10,112 bases of DNA from Pseudomonadota bacterium (GTDB lineage: Bacteria > Pseudomonadota > Gammaproteobacteria > Arenicellales > Arenicellaceae): contig JABJKL010000199.1 in NCBI GenBank assembly GCA_018660405.1, positions 1 through 10,112 of the forward strand, in the 5' to 3' direction. Within the stretch, counting starts at the first letter, position 1. Every line of letters starts with the position of its first letter. Under the pieces are notes generated by a model. That model saw nothing but the letters and a program-made list of their open reading frames with translations. It made no database searches and had not been told where the DNA came from. The translations under genes were made by a program, and so were the position numbers. This document shows positions 6,551-10,112 of this stretch, one piece after another.

Positions 6551-6591
6551 CCCTCTGTCAACTAAACGTTTATCACAAACTTTGCCGTAAT

Positions 6592-7236
6592 ATGAATTCA
6601 GGTTTCGATCTTAACTGCCGCGCGTGCACCCGGCTTGCCGATTTTATGGATCAGGTGAAGTTGGAAAACCCCGGCTATCATTGCCGACCGGTACCACCCT
6701 TTGGGGATGCAGCAGGCGAAGTGTTGGTTGTCGGCCTGGCGCCAGGCATGCACGGTGCCAATGCTACAGGTCGGCCATTCACTGGGGATTATGCCGGTGT
6801 TTTGCTCTACGAAACGCTCCACAAGTACGGCTTTGCCAGCAAGGCGGAATCTTTGGCCATAGACGATGGTTTGGTGCTAAGCGACTTGCGCATTACCAAC
6901 GCGGTGAAGTGTCTGCCACCGGGCAATAAGCCGCTTACCGACGAAGTTAAAAAATGTAACGGATTCTTGCAGAATGAGCTAACAGCAGAGGATAATCGAA
7001 TTCGCGTCATTCTGGCGCTCGGCACCGTTGCACACCATGCGGTACTTAGAGCTTTTGCGTTGAAATTGAAAGACTATCCTTTTGGGCATCTAAATGAGCA
7101 TCAGCTTCCGTCTGGCCAGATATTGCTGGATTCCTATCATTGCAGCCGCTACAACACGAATACCAAACGTTTAACCGAAGATATGTTTCATCAGGTGTTC
7201 GCAAGAGCGCGCGCGATCATGTTGAAGGAACACTGA
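6592..7236 (+). CDS. Uracil-DNA glycosylase, family 5 (UDGb-like), Fe-S protein
   Basis: It should remove uracil, and possibly other deaminated bases such as hypoxanthine, from DNA as the first step of base excision repair. The protein has 214 residues. Motif 1 is GLAPGMHGANATGRPFTGD (48-66), the family 5 form in which a polar catalytic residue of family 1 is replaced by Ala. Motif 2 is SYHCSRYNTNTKRLTEDMF (181-199), where the usual Gly before RLT is Lys. Four cysteines, C9, C12, C107 and C122, are spaced like the [4Fe-4S] ligands of the family 4/5 enzymes. ATG 6592 is the only usual start between an upstream in-frame TAA and the CxxC, although no Shine-Dalgarno sequence is evident. The stop at 7234-7236 is within three bases of the uvrC start, so the two repair genes are probably translated together. 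Confidence 0.92.
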   Translation: MNSGFDLNCRACTRLADFMDQVKLENPGYHCRPVPPFGDAAGEVLVVGLAPGMHGANATGRPFTGDYAGVLLYETLHKYGFASKAESLAIDDGLVLSDLRITNAVKCLPPGNKPLTDEVKKCNGFLQNELTAEDNRIRVILALGTVAHHAVLRAFALKLKDYPFGHLNEHQLPSGQILLDSYHCSRYNTNTKRLTEDMFHQVFARARAIMLKEH

Positions 7237-7239
7237 GTG

Positions 7240-9054
7240 ATGGTGTTCGATAGTAAAACGTTTTTGGCCGGTGCTTCCATCGCACCCGGCGTATATCGAA
7301 TGTACGCAGAGGACGATTTACTGCTGTATGTCGGAAAAGCCAAAAACCTGAAAAAGCGCCTGACGAGCTATTTTCGCACTACTGGATTATCAACCAAAAC
7401 CCAGGCCATGATGGCGCGGGTACATAAAATCGAAACCAGTATTACGCACACCGAAAATGAAGCATTACTGCTCGAATCCAATCTGATAAAAGAGCTTAAA
7501 CCGCGCTACAACGTGTTGCTTCGCGATAGCAAGAGTTACCCCTATATTCATCTGGATACCAGCCATGTTTTTCCTCGAGTGTCACTGTATCGTGGTGATC
7601 GTTCGGGGCCGGGTCGCTTTTTTGGCCCGTATGCCAACGCCTATGCGGTGCGCGAAACCTTATCCCACCTGCAAAAAGTGTTACCCGTTCGCCAGTGCGA
7701 AGATACCTATTATCACAACCGTACGCGGCCGTGCCTGCAATACCAGATTAAGCGTTGCACCGCTCCGTGCGTGGGCTTGATATCAGAGACAATCTATAAT
7801 GAGGACGTCGAGCAGGCTGTTTTATTCCTCACCGGAAAGGACCAAACGCTGACCGATAAACTCATAGCTAAAATGGACGTGGCGGCAAAAGACCTGGACT
7901 TTGAACAAGCGGCCTTTTATCGAGACCGGATTAACGCTCTGCGAAAAATACAGGCCAATCAGTCGATTAACAGCGAAGCAGGGGACGCCGATGTGCTTTC
8001 ACTGGCCACAGCGCATGGCAAGTATTGTGTTGAAGTACTGTTCTTGCGTAATGGCCGGAACAGTGGCAGTAATCCGTATTATCCGTCTGTGATATTGGAT
8101 AACGAAGCTGATGAGGTGATTGCTGCGTTTATTCAGCAATTTTATTTAAACAAAACCGTGCCTAAATTGTTGGTGTGTGACCCGCTACCCGCCAATTCAC
8201 AGTGGCTCGCAGAAGTGATGAGCGAGCAAGTAGGGCATAAAGTAAAAATCGTCAGTAATGTGCGTGGCGACCGTAAACAGTGGCTAGAACATTGCCAGAT
8301 AAACGCAGATCTTCACTTGAGCAAGCATCTGGAAGATCGCAGCACCCTGGAGCAACGTTTTCTAGCGCTCACCCAGGCACTGGAGCTAACAAGCGCACCG
8401 GCGCGCATCGAGTGTTTTGATATCAGCCATACGCAAGGCGAGGCAACCGTGGCCAGTTGTGTGGTATTTGGGCCAGAAGGCGCGATCAAATCGGATTACC
8501 GGCGTTATAACATCAAAGATATCGTCGGCGGTGACGACTATGCCGCGATGGAGCAAGTGCTAAAACGACGCTATAAGAAGATTATCGAGGGTGTGGGTAG
8601 ATTCCCCGATCTGGTGCTTATCGATGGCGGTAAAGGCCAGTTGGGCGTTGCCAAAGAAGTCGTGGAAGAACTCGGTTGCGCGGATAAATTTAAACTGATC
8701 GGAGTCGCCAAAGGCGAGAGCCGCAAACCAGGGCTTGAAAAACTCTTTTTTACCGATCGCAAGTTGCCGCTATTATTGGGAACACATTCGCCCGCACTTC
8801 ATTTGATTAATCAGATTCGCGACGAGGCACACCGCTTTGCTATTAGTGGCCATCGGTTAAAAAGGGGCAAATCAAGAACCAGTTCTGCGCTGGAAGAAAT
8901 TCCGGGCATTGGCGCTAAACGCAGGCAGACGCTATTGAAACATTTTGGAGGCCTGCAAGGCGTTCGGGCGGCAGGCGTCAAAGATTTGAGTCTGGCGCCG
9001 GGTGTCAACGAAGAGCTGGCCGAACGCATATACAATTATTTACAAACTCTTTAG
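7240..9054 (+). CDS. uvrC: UvrABC system protein C (excinuclease subunit)
   Basis: UvrC makes the incisions on both sides of a DNA lesion in nucleotide excision repair after UvrA and UvrB load. The protein has 604 residues from ATG 7240 (E. coli 610). Domains in order are the GIY-YIG nuclease for the 3' cut (GVY at 17-19, YVG at 30-32), four cysteines C153, C165, C173 and C177 at positions reported to bind an Fe-S cluster, and a UVR helix pair binding UvrB (about 205-240). The RNase H-like nuclease for the 5' cut comes next (ECFDISH near 391-397, LIDGGKGQL near 460-468, SGHRLKRG near 536-543). Tandem helix-hairpin-helix motifs end the protein (EIPGIGAKRR, APGVNEELAERI). GTG 7237 is an alternative start. 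AAGGA at 7225-7229 serves either, and ATG gives the family-like MVFDSKTFL start. The uvrY/gacA regulator gene often upstream of uvrC is not here. Confidence 0.98.
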   Translation: MVFDSKTFLAGASIAPGVYRMYAEDDLLLYVGKAKNLKKRLTSYFRTTGLSTKTQAMMARVHKIETSITHTENEALLLESNLIKELKPRYNVLLRDSKSYPYIHLDTSHVFPRVSLYRGDRSGPGRFFGPYANAYAVRETLSHLQKVLPVRQCEDTYYHNRTRPCLQYQIKRCTAPCVGLISETIYNEDVEQAVLFLTGKDQTLTDKLIAKMDVAAKDLDFEQAAFYRDRINALRKIQANQSINSEAGDADVLSLATAHGKYCVEVLFLRNGRNSGSNPYYPSVILDNEADEVIAAFIQQFYLNKTVPKLLVCDPLPANSQWLAEVMSEQVGHKVKIVSNVRGDRKQWLEHCQINADLHLSKHLEDRSTLEQRFLALTQALELTSAPARIECFDISHTQGEATVASCVVFGPEGAIKSDYRRYNIKDIVGGDDYAAMEQVLKRRYKKIIEGVGRFPDLVLIDGGKGQLGVAKEVVEELGCADKFKLIGVAKGESRKPGLEKLFFTDRKLPLLLGTHSPALHLINQIRDEAHRFAISGHRLKRGKSRTSSALEEIPGIGAKRRQTLLKHFGGLQGVRAAGVKDLSLAPGVNEELAERIYNYLQTL

Positions 9055-9072
9055 TAAATTTCTATATAAATT

Positions 9073-9101
9073 GAGGGCAAAATAACAATCGTGCAAAGGT
9101 C
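9073..9101 (+). repeat. Shared 29-base upstream element, pgsA copy
   Basis: It begins GAGGGC, continues with AAAATAACAATCGTGCAAAG (9079-9098) and ends GTC, 23 bases before the pgsA ATG. It matches the efp copy at 26 of 29 positions and has the same orientation relative to the downstream gene. It lies in the 70-base gap after uvrC. A CATAAT at 9113-9118 follows, but it is too close to the start codon to be a normal -10 box unless pgsA is nearly leaderless. Confidence 0.7.
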
Positions 9102-9124
9102 TCAAACTCGGTCATAATAGCGCT

Positions 9125-9700
9125 ATGTGGAACATACCCAACATTCTGACCTTATTGCGCATCGTCGTTATTCCGGCTCTGGTGGTGGTTTATGTGTTAG
9201 ACCGACCGTGGAGCGGATTGGTGGCGACCGTTCTTTTCACAGGGGCCGCAATAACCGATTGGGCCGATGGCTATCTAGCGCGCAAGATGAACCTGCAAAC
9301 GGCCTTTGGTGCGTTTTTAGACCCAGTCGCCGATAAGTTAATCGTTTCTACCGCGTTGATCGTACTGATTGCAGACCCAAAGGTCGTTGAAAACGTTTAT
9401 AGCACCTGGTTGTTGGTCGTTTCAGTCGCCGTTATTATTGGCCGCGAGATCGTGGTATCCGCATTACGGGAATGGATGGCCAGTGAAGGGGGGCGTGCCA
9501 CAGTCGCAGTATCAATGCTGGGTAAAGTCAAAACGACTTTTCAAATGATCGCGATAGGCTTGTTGCTTTACTATGAGGATTTGTGGGGAATACCTATTTT
9601 TATCCTGGGTGAACTTTTGCTGTATTTGGCTGCGGCCTTAACCCTTTGGTCGATGCTTATTTACCTTAATGCAGCCTGGCCAATTTTAAGTAAAACCTAG
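9125..9700 (+). CDS. pgsA: CDP-diacylglycerol--glycerol-3-phosphate 3-phosphatidyltransferase
   Basis: This inner-membrane enzyme transfers phosphatidyl from CDP-diacylglycerol to glycerol-3-phosphate, giving phosphatidylglycerol phosphate, the committed step toward phosphatidylglycerol and cardiolipin. At 191 residues it has the usual length. The CDP-alcohol phosphatidyltransferase signature D-x2-DG-x2-AR-x8-G-x3-D-x3-D is complete (D45, D48, G49, A52, R53, G62, D66, D70). Hydrophobic segments at about 8-24, 31-45, 73-83, 95-112, 140-150 and 156-182 fit several membrane helices. The start MWNIPNILTLLRI is typical of the family. No Shine-Dalgarno sequence is obvious before ATG 9125. Its position between uvrC and the tRNA cluster matches E. 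coli. Confidence 0.97.
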   Translation: MWNIPNILTLLRIVVIPALVVVYVLDRPWSGLVATVLFTGAAITDWADGYLARKMNLQTAFGAFLDPVADKLIVSTALIVLIADPKVVENVYSTWLLVVSVAVIIGREIVVSALREWMASEGGRATVAVSMLGKVKTTFQMIAIGLLLYYEDLWGIPIFILGELLLYLAAALTLWSMLIYLNAAWPILSKT

Positions 9701-9735
9701 AATTTCAATCTCAGGAACCAGCCGACAACTAGCGC

Positions 9736-9763
9736 TTGACAGTTAATCGCTCATGGTTACAAT
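9736..9763 (+). promoter_or_regulatory. Strong sigma-70 promoter for the tRNA cluster
   Basis: A perfect TTGACA (9736-9741) is followed after 16 bases by TACAAT (9758-9763), five of six to consensus. The next bases, CACGCC, form a GC-rich discriminator, which is typical of stable RNA promoters under stringent control. Transcription would start near 9770, about five bases before tRNA-Gly. Growth-rate or ppGpp control is inferred from the discriminator only. Confidence 0.85.
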
Positions 9764-9775
9764 CACGCCTCTTCT

Positions 9776-9851
9776 GCGGGAATAGCTCAGCTGGTAGAGC
9801 ACAACCTTGCCAAGGTTGGGGTCGCGAGTTCGAATCTCGTTTCCCGCTCCA
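9776..9851 (+). tRNA. tRNA-Gly(GCC)
   Basis: Seventy-six bases fold as a complete tRNA. The acceptor arms GCGGGAA and TTCCCGC pair fully, the discriminator is T, and CCA is encoded (9849-9851). The anticodon stem CAACC/GGTTG encloses loop TTGCCAA with anticodon GCC at 9809-9811, reading GGC and GGU glycine codons. The T-arm contains GTTCGAATC. It corresponds in position to E. coli glyW. Confidence 0.97.
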
Positions 9852-9865
9852 ATATTAATAAAGGG

Positions 9866-9895
9866 AGGAGAAGGCTGATCTTCTTCTCCTTTTTT
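9866..9895 (+). terminator. Hairpin with T-tract between tRNA-Gly and tRNA-Cys
   Basis: AGGAGAAG (9866-9873) pairs with CTTCTCCT (9883-9890) around a nine-base loop, followed by five further T residues. This fits a Rho-independent terminator 14 bases after tRNA-Gly CCA. It would separate tRNA-Gly from the next two tRNAs unless it is leaky or an RNA-processing hairpin. The stem is rich in A-T and G-A runs and a competing shorter pairing exists, so efficiency is uncertain. Confidence 0.65.
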
Positions 9896-9929
9896 CATTA
9901 TCATTTACTAAAATTTAAATCTGTTCTGT

Positions 9930-10003
9930 GGCTGGGTGGCAGAGTGGTTATGCAGCGGCCTGCAAAGCCGTGTACGCCGGTTCGATTCCGGCCTCAGCCT
10001 CCA
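9930..10003 (+). tRNA. tRNA-Cys(GCA)
   Basis: Seventy-four bases form a full cloverleaf. The acceptor GGCTGGG/CTCAGCC has one G-T wobble, the discriminator is T, and CCA is encoded (10001-10003). The anticodon stem GCGGC/GCCGT encloses loop CTGCAAA with anticodon GCA at 9962-9964. The T-arm is GCCGG-TTCGATT-CCGGC. No strong promoter is visible between the preceding hairpin and this gene; TAAAAT at 9909-9914 lacks a -35. It corresponds to E. coli cysT. Confidence 0.97.
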
Positions 10004-10055
10004 TAGACGACCATTGCTGTTCTACCAACAAGCGATGTGCAAACAGAGTTATAAC

Positions 10056-10112
10056 GCCCGGGTGGTGGAATTGGTAGACACAAGGGACTTAAAATCCCTC
10101 GAAGGCGACTTC
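10056..10112 (+). tRNA. tRNA-Leu(UAA), 3' end cut by the window
   Basis: The 5' part of a class II leucine tRNA starts with GCCCGGG (10056-10062). The D-arm segment GGTGGAATTGGTAGACAC is typical of leucine tRNAs. The anticodon stem AGGGA/TCCCT encloses loop CTTAAAA with anticodon TAA at 10090-10092, reading UUA and UUG codons. The sequence ends in the variable arm. The place after tRNA-Cys matches E. coli leuZ. It lies 52 bases after tRNA-Cys. Confidence 0.95.

Larger units (their letters stand above)
6327..6591. other. Divergent non-coding spacer between efp and the glycosylase gene
   Basis: These 265 bases hold no convincing gene. They contain two copies of the shared upstream element, in opposite orientations and each facing its own gene, plus the small palindrome at 6384-6395. 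Both promoters, for efp leftward and for the glycosylase-uvrC unit rightward, are expected here. Apart from these elements I see no ORF with family features, riboswitch fold or terminator. Confidence 0.6.

Noticed and set aside
10037..10048. GTGCAAAC before tRNA-Leu as another copy of the shared upstream element
   Set aside because: Only about eight bases match, and the GAGG and AAAAT blocks are absent.
9776..10112. tRNA cluster as an integration site with a mobile island
   Set aside because: No integrase, direct attachment repeats or foreign genes are visible, and the gene order is the conserved housekeeping one.

Overview
The window looks like an ordinary chromosomal stretch from a gammaproteobacterium. 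The main evidence is the order uvrC, pgsA, tRNA-Gly(GCC), tRNA-Cys(GCA), tRNA-Leu(UAA), which matches the known Escherichia coli order uvrC-pgsA-glyW-cysT-leuZ. The XseA, ApbC, AroC, UvrC and PgsA proteins also read as gammaproteobacterial types. Moderate GC content and free-living housekeeping content would suit a marine or environmental lineage, but I cannot name a genus. I see no phage, transposon, CRISPR array or obvious genomic island.

Layout. Positions 1-886 (+) hold the 3' part of an extended short-chain dehydrogenase/epimerase whose start lies before the window. Facing it is a minus-strand pair: xseA (exonuclease VII large subunit), then a secreted LytM/M23-fold protein that has lost its metal ligands. 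These two overlap by four bases. A divergent control region (3356-3537) separates xseA from apbC/mrp, an Fe-S cluster carrier ATPase. apbC is followed by aroC (chorismate synthase). The junction between them is an eight-copy heptanucleotide array that supplies the apbC stop and ends exactly at the aroC start codon. aroC converges on efp (elongation factor P, minus strand), and their stop codons share one CTAG palindrome. A 265-base divergent spacer then leads to a family 5 uracil-DNA glycosylase, translationally close to uvrC, so the two form a small DNA-repair unit. pgsA and the tRNA cluster close the window; the last tRNA is cut off by the window end.

How the genes relate. Most do separate core jobs: DNA repair and recombination (xseA, the glycosylase, uvrC), Fe-S maturation (apbC), the last step of the shikimate pathway (aroC), translation (efp, tRNAs), phospholipid synthesis (pgsA) and cell-wall control (the LytM-like protein). 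The glycosylase and UvrC both appear to carry an Fe-S cluster, so ApbC could indirectly serve them; that link is inference.

The best leads are in the non-coding DNA. A 29-base element is nearly identical upstream of efp and pgsA, contains a 20-base exact match, and recurs in weaker form upstream of the glycosylase gene, always in the same orientation relative to the gene. The others are the heptamer array between apbC and aroC, a hairpin terminator inside the tRNA cluster, and an 11-base-period direct repeat just before apbC. Among the proteins, the inactive-looking LytM protein and an EF-P resembling alphaproteobacterial versions deserve a second look. I found no clearly new multi-gene system.
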